From NCBI GenBank assembly GCA_018666295.1, contig JABIZW010000078.1:1-22679 (forward strand): a stretch of 22,679 nt of DNA. Reading direction: 5' to 3'. How positions within the stretch are numbered: the first letter of the stretch is position 1; the number at the start of each line of letters is the position of its first letter. Source of the stretch: Halieaceae bacterium. Lineage in GTDB: Bacteria > Pseudomonadota > Gammaproteobacteria > Pseudomonadales > Halieaceae. The translations under genes were made by a program, and so were the position numbers. The notes below the pieces were generated by a model. It was given only the letters and a program-made list of their open reading frames with translations. It had not been told where the DNA came from and searched no databases. Positions 17,004 through 22,679 of the stretch are shown here, in pieces.

Positions 17004-17684
17004 TTAGTCGATCAGTGTTGGGTTGAAATAGTGTCGACCTGCTTTTATGTCCAGAGCATAGTCCACGAGCTGCACGAAATCTTCATTCCTATTAATCAAA
17101 TCAATTTGATTGGCATTGACAATTAACAGTGGCGCCGCATCGTAGTAGAGAAAGAATTCGCTGTATACCTCATTTAACGATTCGAGGTAATGGCGGCTAA
17201 TGGATCGCTCCGCTGCAACGCCGCGTCGGTCAATCCGCTCAAGTAGTCGGTCGACCGATGCTTGCAAGTAGATGACTAAGTCTGGTGTCGGTGCATCGAC
17301 CGTCATTTGATCGTATACCTTGCTGTAAAGCTCGTACTCGTCATTGTCTAGGTTAACGCGAGCAAATAATGGATCCTTATCAATCAAAAAATCGGCAATA
17401 CGCAGTGGCTTGAACATGTCTTGCTGTTTCAAGTCATCCATTTTCTGGACGCGCTGAAACAAAAAGAAGAGCTGTGTCGCTAGCGCATTTTGTCTTTGAT
17501 TCTCGTAGAACTTGCTGAGGAACGGGTTTTCATGGGCGTCTTCTAATAGCAGCTGGTAGTTGAATAAATCAGCTAACCTTTTTGCGAGCGTGGTCTTTCC
17601 AACACCAATTGGCCCCTCGATCGCAATGTAGGGCTGAGGCGCTCGGTTGCGAAGGTCAACGCCTGGAACGGTTTTTTCTGTCAC
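17004..17684 (-). CDS. deoxynucleoside kinase family protein (deoxyadenosine/deoxyguanosine kinase-like)
   Basis: The protein has the P-loop GPIGVGKT (residues 24-31 from the chosen start), the LLLEDAHENPFLSKFYENQ segment, the ADFLIDKDPLFA block and the arginine-rich lid RIDRRGVAAERSI. These are features of the dNK family, which phosphorylates purine deoxynucleosides in salvage. The exact substrate cannot be read off. I chose the GTG at 17684 because GGGTGG sits 5 nt upstream and it avoids overlap with folK. A second GTG at 17735 would add 17 residues, overlap folK by 28 bp and has no ribosome binding site. It lies between folK and panB in the same operon, an interposition relative to Pseudomonas. 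Confidence 0.85.
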   Translation of the reverse strand: MTEKTVPGVDLRNRAPQPYIAIEGPIGVGKTTLAKRLADLFNYQLLLEDAHENPFLSKFYENQRQNALATQLFFLFQRVQKMDDLKQQDMFKPLRIADFLIDKDPLFARVNLDNDEYELYSKVYDQMTVDAPTPDLVIYLQASVDRLLERIDRRGVAAERSISRHYLESLNEVYSEFFLYYDAAPLLIVNANQIDLINRNEDFVQLVDYALDIKAGRHYFNPTLID

Positions 17685-17707
17685 TATCCACCCATTAATG
17701 CCATAGC

Positions 17708-18208
17708 CTAAAGATGCAACTGGAACGCTTCGCACGTTGTGAGCGAATGATCCGAGAGCGCTCGTCGAAGGGTACCAAGATCCCTCAATCCGGGCACCTT
17801 ATGATTCGGTCCGAGTAGATCGATCATGGGTTGAATGACAAACAGACGCTCACAGAGGCCGGGGTGGGGGATAACGAGGTTTGTGGTGTCGAGCTCGAGT
17901 TCACCAAATTGGATGATATCGAGATCAATGCATCGCTCGCCCCAACGTCGCCGCTGAACCCGGCCCATGGATTGCTCAATCGCCTTTAGACTTAAGAGCA
18001 ACTCACCCGCCTCATTACCGCAGTCTGCGGTTAGCACGGCGTTAAAAAAAGGTGGCTGATCTTGTGGCCCCATGGGTGGCGACGAATACACGCGTGAGAC
18101 GCGATGACTGGAAAGGCCGGTCAGCGCGCAGAGACGATGGCTGGCTTCCTGCAGTCGTTGTGGCGGATCGTCAATATTGGACCCTAGTCCAATGACCGCA
18201 AGTGTCAT
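17708..18208 (-). CDS. folK: 2-amino-4-hydroxy-6-hydroxymethyldihydropteridine pyrophosphokinase
   Basis: FolK (HPPK) transfers pyrophosphate from ATP to hydroxymethyl-dihydropterin in folate synthesis. The 166-residue product starts MTLAVIGLGSNIDDP, the canonical opening of the family. It carries VYSSPPMGPQDQPPFFNAV and the HPPK signature RWGERCIDLDII with the two Mg-binding aspartates, then VIPHPGLCERLFVI. The frame is open further upstream inside pcnB, but this start is fixed by family alignment and by an ATGA overlap with the pcnB stop, giving tight coupling. pcnB-folK adjacency is common in gammaproteobacteria. Confidence 0.97.
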   Translation of the reverse strand: MTLAVIGLGSNIDDPPQRLQEASHRLCALTGLSSHRVSRVYSSPPMGPQDQPPFFNAVLTADCGNEAGELLLSLKAIEQSMGRVQRRRWGERCIDLDIIQFGELELDTTNLVIPHPGLCERLFVIQPMIDLLGPNHKVPGLRDLGTLRRALSDHSLTTCEAFQLHL

Positions 18209-19464
18209 GGCGCATTTTTTCGCCGCCTTGTGCGGCGCCTCCGCGTCGGGATTTCGGTTGCGGGCTGACTGCCGACGAGGTCTGGGAATAATTGCTGTTG
18301 CTCTTCCCAAAACGTGACGGCTTGCTTAAGCGTTGACTCTTGCTCCGCACGGAGTAATAAAAGGTCAAAGGCGGCGCGAAACCGCCTCAGTGAGATGATC
18401 GATGTAACCCGTTTTGACGCGCATTTTTCAAGGCGCGGCTGCAAGTCCCAAATCTCCTTCATAGGAATAGAAAAGCGCTTGGGTATAGCGACGTGCTGCA
18501 CAGTATTCATCAATATTTGTTGACCAGCAGCTTGAACGGGAGCGCCTTCATGATTCCCTGAGCGAGCGATTTCGTCGCTTCGGCAGTGAACTGCGGGCCA
18601 CAGCAAGGCCCCAAGTAGAAAGGCAGGTGTCACTGGCTTACCGCGTGCAATCCGTGCGTCTGTATTACTCATGGCTTTTACTATCAGTGGTTGCGCGGAC
18701 TCATCAGTCAGCGAGTTCACTGCGTCAGGGAAAAGTGGGCTGAGTAAATTATGGGAGACAAGGTGTTCAAACGTCGGTGCTGCGTAGCCGGCCATAAACA
18801 ATTTAAGAGTCTCATCAAACAGGCGAGCAGCGGGTATGTCATTAAGCAGGTGCTGACACGCTGAGATCGCGCTGAGAGAGTCAGAGTCGATCGAGAATCC
18901 AAGCTTTGCGGCAAAACGAACGACCCGGAGCATTCTTACTGGGTCCTCTCGGTAACGCGTCGCGGGGTCCCCAATGATTCGGACGATTCGCCGCTTAACG
19001 TCCTCAAGACCGCCGAGATCGTCGAGAATGATTTTATTTGTCGGATCTAAGTACATCGCATTGATCGTCAGGTCGCGCCGCGCCGCATCTTGATCTAATG
19101 TCCCGTAGACGTTGTCCCTCAGGAGGAGGCCGTTCTGCGACTTCTTAGACAGTGTTGATGAATCTCCTGCGTGGTGACCTCGAAACGTGGTGACTTCAAT
19201 GATTTCACGGCCCATTCGGACATGCACGATCTGAAACCGGCGACCAATAATCCGTGCGCCTTTGAACAGCGCAACAACCTGCTCGGGAGTCGCATCGGTT
19301 GCAACGTCAAAGTCTTTAGGGCGCTGCCCTAGAAGTAAATCTCGGACTGCCCCTCCCACGATGTACGCACTGTGTTCGTGATCACACAGACGCTCAACAA
19401 CAGCGACGGCGCCTCGCGACAACGAGGAATGGTCTATCAGTTTGCTTGAATCAAATTTCTGCAA
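18205..19464 (-). CDS. pcnB: poly(A) polymerase I
   Basis: PcnB adds poly(A) tails to RNA 3' ends and marks them for decay by PNPase, also encoded here. The class II nucleotidyltransferase core is intact: YIVGGAVRDLLLGQRPKDFDVATDATPEQV with the metal-binding Asp51 and Asp53. The RRDLTINAMYLDP block and the PVRMLRVVRFAAKLGF RNA-binding-domain motif follow, and the C terminus is a basic tail ending RRRRTRRRKNAP. The start is uncertain: no ATG or GTG occurs in frame before the active site. TTG at 19464 is the first ordinary option and the codon before it is ATT. E. coli pcnB is known to use the very inefficient AUU. It probably has its own promoter just upstream and is coupled to folK. Confidence 0.95.
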   Translation of the reverse strand: MQKFDSSKLIDHSSLSRGAVAVVERLCDHEHSAYIVGGAVRDLLLGQRPKDFDVATDATPEQVVALFKGARIIGRRFQIVHVRMGREIIEVTTFRGHHAGDSSTLSKKSQNGLLLRDNVYGTLDQDAARRDLTINAMYLDPTNKIILDDLGGLEDVKRRIVRIIGDPATRYREDPVRMLRVVRFAAKLGFSIDSDSLSAISACQHLLNDIPAARLFDETLKLFMAGYAAPTFEHLVSHNLLSPLFPDAVNSLTDESAQPLIVKAMSNTDARIARGKPVTPAFLLGALLWPAVHCRSDEIARSGNHEGAPVQAAGQQILMNTVQHVAIPKRFSIPMKEIWDLQPRLEKCASKRVTSIISLRRFRAAFDLLLLRAEQESTLKQAVTFWEEQQQLFPDLVGSQPATEIPTRRRRTRRRKNAP

Positions 19465-19492
19465 AATAGGAAGCTCGAGAACGTGAGTCCCG

Positions 19493-19522
19493 ATCTTATC
19501 AGCTGTAATAGGTAGGAAACAA
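19493..19522 (-). promoter_or_regulatory. candidate sigma-70 promoter of pcnB
   Basis: On the minus strand TTGTTT (19522-19517) is followed after 18 bp by TAAGAT (19498-19493), with a TG one base before it (extended -10). The predicted start near 19486 gives a leader of about 22 nt. The -35 box overlaps the U-rich tail of the terminator of the upstream RNA, so the RNA and pcnB would be separately transcribed units. Confidence 0.45.
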
Positions 19523-19554
19523 AGAAACTGGGGGAAGTTGCCTTCCCCGCCCAG
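19517..19554 (-). terminator. terminator of the putative small RNA
   Basis: On the minus strand GGGGAAG (19548-19542) pairs with CTTCCCC (19537-19531) around the tetraloop GCAA, a stable GNRA loop. CTG/CAG can extend the stem across a small bulge. The tail is TTTCTTTGTTT, 9 T in 11. The T run is interrupted, so some readthrough into pcnB is possible. Confidence 0.65.
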
Positions 19555-19609
19555 GTCCGTAGTTACACATATTATTTTTATTCGGCCGCTTATTATTATT
19601 TCAGCTCTG
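19517..19609 (-). ncRNA. putative CrcZ-like small RNA between the CbrB-like gene and pcnB
   Basis: A transcript of about 93 nt is predicted from +1 near 19609 (12 nt after the -12 element of a sigma-54 promoter) to the U-rich tail near 19517. It contains two A-rich tracts, AATAATAATAAG (19600-19589) and AATAAAAATAAT (19582-19571). Each is a perfect run of four ARN triplets, the motif bound by the distal face of Hfq. A stable hairpin ends it. There is no convincing open reading frame. In Pseudomonas the RNA CrcZ occupies the same place, is made from a CbrB-dependent sigma-54 promoter and sequesters Hfq/Crc through similar A-rich motifs to relieve catabolite repression. This RNA would be much shorter than CrcZ (about 400 nt). 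Existence and function are inferred, not shown. Confidence 0.55.
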
Positions 19610-19620
19610 TCACAATTACT

Positions 19621-19635
19621 GCATTTGTTGTGCCA
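19621..19635 (-). promoter_or_regulatory. sigma-54 (-24/-12) promoter
   Basis: The minus strand reads TGGCACAACAAATGC, which matches the sigma-54 consensus TGGCAC-N5-TTGC with a single mismatch and exact GG-to-GC spacing. It points towards pcnB and lies 123 bp downstream of the stop codon of a sigma-54 activator gene. The predicted transcription start is near 19609. Confidence 0.7.
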
Positions 19636-19654
19636 CGAGAGTATTAGTTAAATA

Positions 19655-19667
19655 TATCAGTCACTTA
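19655..19667. promoter_or_regulatory. IHF binding site
   Basis: The plus strand reads TATCAGTCACTTA, an exact match to the IHF consensus WATCARNNNNTTR, with an A/T-rich flank. It lies between the activator repeats and the sigma-54 promoter, the position where IHF bends DNA so that a bound activator can touch the polymerase. Confidence 0.5.
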
Positions 19668-19683
19668 CTAATTTTCCCGATGC

Positions 19684-19737
19684 GTTTACCGCTTTGTTTG
19701 TTACAGAAGTGTTACGGAAATAAACCGCACCTGTTAC
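19684..19737 (-). promoter_or_regulatory. upstream activator site array (GTAACA repeats)
   Basis: The hexamer TGTTAC (plus strand; GTAACA in the direction of transcription) occurs at 19699-19704, 19710-19715 and 19732-19737, spaced 11 and 22 bp, that is one and two helical turns. A degenerate copy, GTTTAC, lies at 19684-19689. The repeats sit roughly 90-125 bp before the predicted transcription start, the normal range for NtrC-family activators. Binding by the CbrB-like protein is inferred from adjacency; I recall TGTTAC-type subsites for Pseudomonas CbrB but cannot verify that here. Confidence 0.55.
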
Positions 19738-19757
19738 CAATGGGACCACTAGAAAAT

Positions 19758-21140
19758 CTAGGCACTGCCTTTCTTTCGCGTGCGAGGAAGGTCGAAACGC
19801 TGGCGGCGTTCCCAGAGACATTTTCTGCTGATGCCTAGCTTTTGAGCGATCTCTGTCTCATTCATCGCGTCCTGATTTTCAAGGACGAAGCGCTGAAAGT
19901 AGTCTTCCAGTGAGAGTTCGCCTGAATCGGTGTCGTTGTTCGCTGTGGGCTCTGGCTCGATAAGCGCGGATGCGCTAGCAAAGGGTTTTGCAATACCTTT
20001 GGGTTTGGCTGGTATGTCAGGAAGATTTAAATCGTGAGGCTCTAATACCTCGCCGTCCCCCAAGACGAGTGCGCGCTCGATCGTGTGTTCGAGCTCTCTT
20101 ACATTGCCTGGCCATGGGTAGCTAGAGAGCGCTTTCTTAGCATCTGGACTCAGCGGCTTCGCGTCTAACTGCAGCTTGGTGGACACTCTTTTGATTAGAA
20201 ACTTCGTCAGTCCCTCAATGTCGTCGCCTCGCTCTCGAAGAGGCGGTAACTCGAGGCGCAATACGTTTATGCGATGAAAGAGATCTCGGCGAAACACATC
20301 TGTATTTTCAAGCTCCATCAGGTTTCGGTGCGTTGCGCAAATCAGTCGCACATCGACGCTGGCACTCTCAACGGAGCCAATACGCCTTATTTCGCCTTCT
20401 TGGATAAAGCGAAGCAGACGCGCTTGCGCGGACGCCGGTAACTCACCGATCTCATCTAAGAAAAGCGTGCCGCCATCGGCAGCCTCAATAAGGCCCAAGC
20501 GCTGTGCGTTTGCGCCGGTAAACGCGCCTTTCTCGTACCCAAAAAGCTCGGACTCGATTAACGTCTCAGGAATCGCCGCGCAGTTGACTGAGATCAGCGG
20601 CTTATGAGTTCTTTGGCTGGCTTGATGGATGTGTTGCGCGACTAATTCCTTTCCAGTGCCCGTCTCACCAATTATCAAAACGGTCGACCGCGCCTTAGCG
20701 GCTTTATTAGCCATGTTCATCAGGGCACGCATGCCGGAGGACCGACCGACAAAGGCGTCCACTGCTGGGGCGCTTGCCGCTGATGATTCGGTCGTAGGCC
20801 CTGCGACTCGCTTTATGGCCCGCAGCAAGTCTCTGAGGGGTGCGGGCTTGGGCCAATAGTCTCGGGCACCTAACTTCATTAGGTCCACGGCAGAGCGCAG
20901 TGAGGCGTGTTGCGCATGGATAAACACGGGGAGCGGGTGTAAGTCGTTTATCAGCTGCTTAACGCCCGCTTCGTTTCGACCTGGGTCAAGAAGGACGGCG
21001 TCAACTTTTTCGGCAGTTTTAATGGCTCCTAGCGCGGAAAAGGGTGACGCTTTAATAATTTTAAACCCCTCGGCCGTTAAATCATCGGCTGTGTGCGTTG
21101 CACTGATGGGATCGTCGTCGAGTAAGAGAACAGTCAGCAT
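19758..21140 (-). CDS. cbrB: sigma-54-dependent response regulator, CbrB-like
   Basis: The 460-residue protein has three parts. The receiver domain (1-115) keeps the acidic residues Asp8/Asp9, the phospho-acceptor position Asp52 and Lys98, but has Ala76 where Thr or Ser is conserved. The AAA+ domain has Walker A GETGTGKE at 158-165, the sigma-54 contact loop GAFTGA at 205-210 and Walker B GGTLFLDE at 223-230. The C-terminal Fis-type helix-turn-helix spans about 427-450 (IAQKLGISRKCLWERRQRF). It therefore activates sigma-54 promoters. Position between gluQ and pcnB and the C-terminal sequence match Pseudomonas CbrB, the carbon/nitrogen-balance regulator, but the sensor kinase gene cbrA is absent. 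The ATG at 21140 begins the receiver's first strand; a TTG six codons upstream is less likely. Confidence 0.8.
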   Translation of the reverse strand: MLTVLLLDDDPISATHTADDLTAEGFKIIKASPFSALGAIKTAEKVDAVLLDPGRNEAGVKQLINDLHPLPVFIHAQHASLRSAVDLMKLGARDYWPKPAPLRDLLRAIKRVAGPTTESSAASAPAVDAFVGRSSGMRALMNMANKAAKARSTVLIIGETGTGKELVAQHIHQASQRTHKPLISVNCAAIPETLIESELFGYEKGAFTGANAQRLGLIEAADGGTLFLDEIGELPASAQARLLRFIQEGEIRRIGSVESASVDVRLICATHRNLMELENTDVFRRDLFHRINVLRLELPPLRERGDDIEGLTKFLIKRVSTKLQLDAKPLSPDAKKALSSYPWPGNVRELEHTIERALVLGDGEVLEPHDLNLPDIPAKPKGIAKPFASASALIEPEPTANNDTDSGELSLEDYFQRFVLENQDAMNETEIAQKLGISRKCLWERRQRFDLPRTRKKGSA

Positions 21141-21200
21141 TAAAACTCTTTGCTCCAAAAAACCGCCACTGAGGCTAACACGATCTCTTTAATGTGTGTC

Positions 21201-21223
21201 ACCCCGGTAACACTTATCGGGGT
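21201..21223 (-). other. hairpin spanning the gluQ stop codon
   Basis: ACCCCG (21201-21206) and CGGGGT (21218-21223) are complementary across an 11-nt loop containing the gluQ stop codon and one TGTTAC hexamer (GTAACA on the plus strand at 21207-21212). No T run follows on the minus strand, so it is not a standard terminator. It may be an mRNA structure between gluQ and the regulator gene, or only a chance repeat. Confidence 0.3.
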
Positions 21224-22071
21224 AAAAAGTTACAATGCTCGGTAGACAATGCGGAGGTGTCCCAGTGCTCTTGAGCGAACTCCAAGACCTCGGCAATGTG
21301 CTCGACGGCCTCAGGAGGTGCGGGCTGTCTGAGAAATGACAGCGCGTCTCTTAGATTTTGGACGGGTCTACGAATATCAATCCCCCGAGCGCCGTTTTGT
21401 TTGCTGAGCTTGTAGCCCTCAGAATCAGTCACTATCGGGACATGACCGTATTGGGGAGACGGTCTTTTGAGTGCCTGCTGTATGGCCTTTTGTCGGAAGC
21501 TCGACTCGAGAAGGTCAGCGCCGCGAATTATATGGGTGTAGGCTTCGTCTAAATCATCCACGGCCGTCGCGAGTTGATAGGAAATAGCGCCATCTTTGCG
21601 CTTGACAACAAAATTGTTCGGTCGTTCCGAGGCCGTTTGTTGACCCAGTATTAAGTCGTCAATGGACTGCGGGGCATCGCTGGGCACATTAAATCTTAGA
21701 CTCCCCTCACTGTGCGTTCGCGATGCGCAATCGGCTTCGCATTGCCCCAGTTTTCCGAGGGTCAAACGCGTACACACGCAGGTAAAGAGCAGTCCTTCGT
21801 CCTTCAGCTGATCAAGATACGCGTTGTACACTTCCTGACGCTTACTTTGTAGAAGGGTGTCATTGTCCCAGTGGAGACCATGAATCCGGAGGCACTCAGG
21901 GATTGATATGAAACTGTTGAGATCGTGGCGAGGAGGGTCTATGTCATCGATACGCAGCCACCAGTATCCGCCATTAGCGCGCGCATCTAGAAAGCTGGCA
22001 ACGGCAGTAACAAGAGAGCCACTGTGCAGAGGGCCAGTGGGTGATGGAGCAAAACGTCCTCGATACGTCAA
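21214..22071 (-). CDS. gluQ: glutamyl-Q tRNA(Asp) synthetase
   Basis: GluQ (YadB) attaches glutamate to the queuosine at position 34 of tRNA-Asp. It resembles the catalytic half of glutamyl-tRNA synthetase without the anticodon-binding domain, which fits the length of 285 residues. The start GRFAPSPTGPLHSGSL has the HIGH-type motif HSGS at 16-19. RIDDIDPPR follows, then a Cys cluster (98, 100, 111, 115) that probably binds zinc, and the KMSKS equivalent KLSKQ at 221-225. An in-frame stop (the dksA TAA) and the absence of ATG/GTG make TTG at 22071 the only reasonable start. It lies 21 nt after dksA without a clear ribosome binding site, suggesting coupling to dksA. dksA-gluQ is a widely conserved pair. 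Confidence 0.93.
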   Translation of the reverse strand: MTYRGRFAPSPTGPLHSGSLVTAVASFLDARANGGYWWLRIDDIDPPRHDLNSFISIPECLRIHGLHWDNDTLLQSKRQEVYNAYLDQLKDEGLLFTCVCTRLTLGKLGQCEADCASRTHSEGSLRFNVPSDAPQSIDDLILGQQTASERPNNFVVKRKDGAISYQLATAVDDLDEAYTHIIRGADLLESSFRQKAIQQALKRPSPQYGHVPIVTDSEGYKLSKQNGARGIDIRRPVQNLRDALSFLRQPAPPEAVEHIAEVLEFAQEHWDTSALSTEHCNFLPR

Positions 22072-22092
22072 AGCTAAGTAAGCGCGAGGGGC

Positions 22093-22679
22093 TTAGCCCA
22101 GCTCCTGTCGCTCCTTGATTTCTGCGAGCGTCTTGCAGTCAATACAGAGCGTTGCTGTCGGACGAGCCTCCAGCCGTTGGATGCCGATCTCGATGCCACA
22201 GGCATCGCAATATCCGTAGTCATCGATCGAAATTCGTTCAAGCATTCCATCAATCTTCTTAATCAACTTGCGCTCGCGATCACGGGCTCTAAGTTCGAGG
22301 CTAAACTCTTCTTCTTGGGTTGCCCGATCAGCGGGGTCTGGAAAGTTGGCGGCCTCGTCCTTCATGTGCCCAACGGTCTTTGTGACTTCGTTGACTAAGT
22401 CCGAGCGCCAAGTGAGCAATAATTCCCGAAAGTGCCCACGTTGCTCATCGTTCATGTAACGCTCGCCACGTGCGGGTTTGTAGGGGGTAAACTCATCAAG
22501 CTTCTGGGTTTTACCTGCGGCCCTAGCAACAGTTGAAGCACCTTTTGACTTCGAAGTGGCTTTGGCCTTGGGCGCAGCTTTGGCTTTAGGCTCGGCCTTA
22601 GGCGCAGCTTTGGCCTTAGGTGCCGCTTTGGCTTTAGGCTCGGCTTTGGCTTTGGGCGCCGCTTTGGCCTTAGGCTCGG
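22093..22679 (-). CDS. dksA: RNA polymerase-binding transcription factor DksA with basic repeat tail (5' end outside window)
   Basis: DksA binds the secondary channel of RNA polymerase and, with ppGpp, controls stringent promoters such as that of the tRNA-fMet operon here. The conserved body begins near YKPARGERYMNDEQRGHFRE. It contains the coiled-coil tip NFPDPADRATQEEE with the two critical aspartates, and ends in the zinc finger YCDACG...LCIDCKTLAEIKE. An ATG at 22455 lies inside the conserved body, so it is not the real start. The frame stays open upstream to the window edge and reads QKLDEFTPYKP, preceded by a long Lys/Ala/Pro/Glu repeat. The true start is outside the window. Such a tail is missing from E. 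coli DksA (151 residues). Confidence 0.95.
   Translation of the reverse strand, partial: EPKAKAAPKAKAEPKAKAAPKAKAAPKAEPKAKAAPKAKATSKSKGASTVARAAGKTQKLDEFTPYKPARGERYMNDEQRGHFRELLLTWRSDLVNEVTKTVGHMKDEAANFPDPADRATQEEEFSLELRARDRERKLIKKIDGMLERISIDDYGYCDACGIEIGIQRLEARPTATLCIDCKTLAEIKERQELG
22558..22679 (-). repeat. EPKAKAAPKAKA-type repeats in the DksA N-terminal extension
   Basis: Within the dksA frame, units of PKAKA joined by A or E recur at least seven times, with a roughly 36-bp DNA period built from GCC-AAA-GC and CCT-AAG/AAA blocks. The composition (Lys, Ala, Pro) resembles bacterial histone-H1-like tails such as AlgP. The array continues beyond the right edge, so the copy number is unknown. 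Confidence 0.9.

Noticed and set aside
19641..19680. Sigma-70 -10-like TATATT on the minus strand upstream of the sigma-54 promoter
   Set aside because: No acceptable -35 box lies at 16-19 bp; the AT-rich stretch is better explained as part of the IHF site region.
22093..22455. DksA starting at the ATG at 22455
   Set aside because: The conserved residues just upstream (YKPARGERY, matching the known DksA N-terminal segment) are in the same open frame, so the ATG is internal.

Overview
The window looks like a chromosomal segment of a marine-type gammaproteobacterium on the Pseudomonas/Cellvibrionales side of the class (for example Halieaceae or a relative). This is an inference from protein similarity as I remember it and from gene order; no database was searched. 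Two conserved gene blocks dominate. Both are syntenic with one chromosomal region of Pseudomonas, where dksA-gluQ-cbrA-cbrB-crcZ-pcnB-folK-panB-panC lies near acs and the rimP-nusA-infB-rbfA-truB-rpsO-pnp cluster.

Layout. 1-794 (-) is the start of an FAD-dependent dimethylglycine/sarcosine dehydrogenase-like enzyme. 998-1993 (+) is a P1-family (DmpA) peptidase. 2070-11219 (+) is the translation and RNA-metabolism operon: a strong promoter, initiator tRNA-fMet, then rimP, nusA, infB, rbfA, truB, rpsO and pnp, closed by a bidirectional terminator. 11233-13167 (-) is acetyl-CoA synthetase, divergent from a two-gene DUF4212/sodium:solute symporter operon (13294-15290, +). From the right edge leftwards, all on the minus strand, come dksA (partial), gluQ, a sigma-54 activator resembling CbrB, an intergenic regulatory/RNA locus, pcnB, folK, a deoxynucleoside kinase, panB and panC.

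The most interesting part is the 293-bp gap between the CbrB-like gene and pcnB. On the minus strand it holds, in order: three TGTTAC/GTAACA repeats phased 11 and 22 bp apart; an exact match to the IHF consensus; a near-consensus sigma-54 -24/-12 promoter (TGGCAC-N5-ATGC); a short predicted transcript (about 93 nt) with two perfect (ARN)4 Hfq-type A-rich tracts; and a GC-rich hairpin with a U-rich tail. Pseudomonas encodes the Hfq/Crc-sequestering RNA CrcZ at exactly this place under CbrB/sigma-54 control. I propose a compact CrcZ-like RNA here. Unlike in Pseudomonas, no cbrA sensor kinase lies between gluQ and the regulator, and the regulator's receiver domain has lost the conserved switch Thr/Ser, so how it is activated is open.

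Other notable points are a DksA with a histone-H1-like Lys/Ala/Pro repeat tail at its N terminus, a pcnB with no ATG or GTG start before its active site, an EF-hand-like loop inside the symporter, and a structured rpsO leader.
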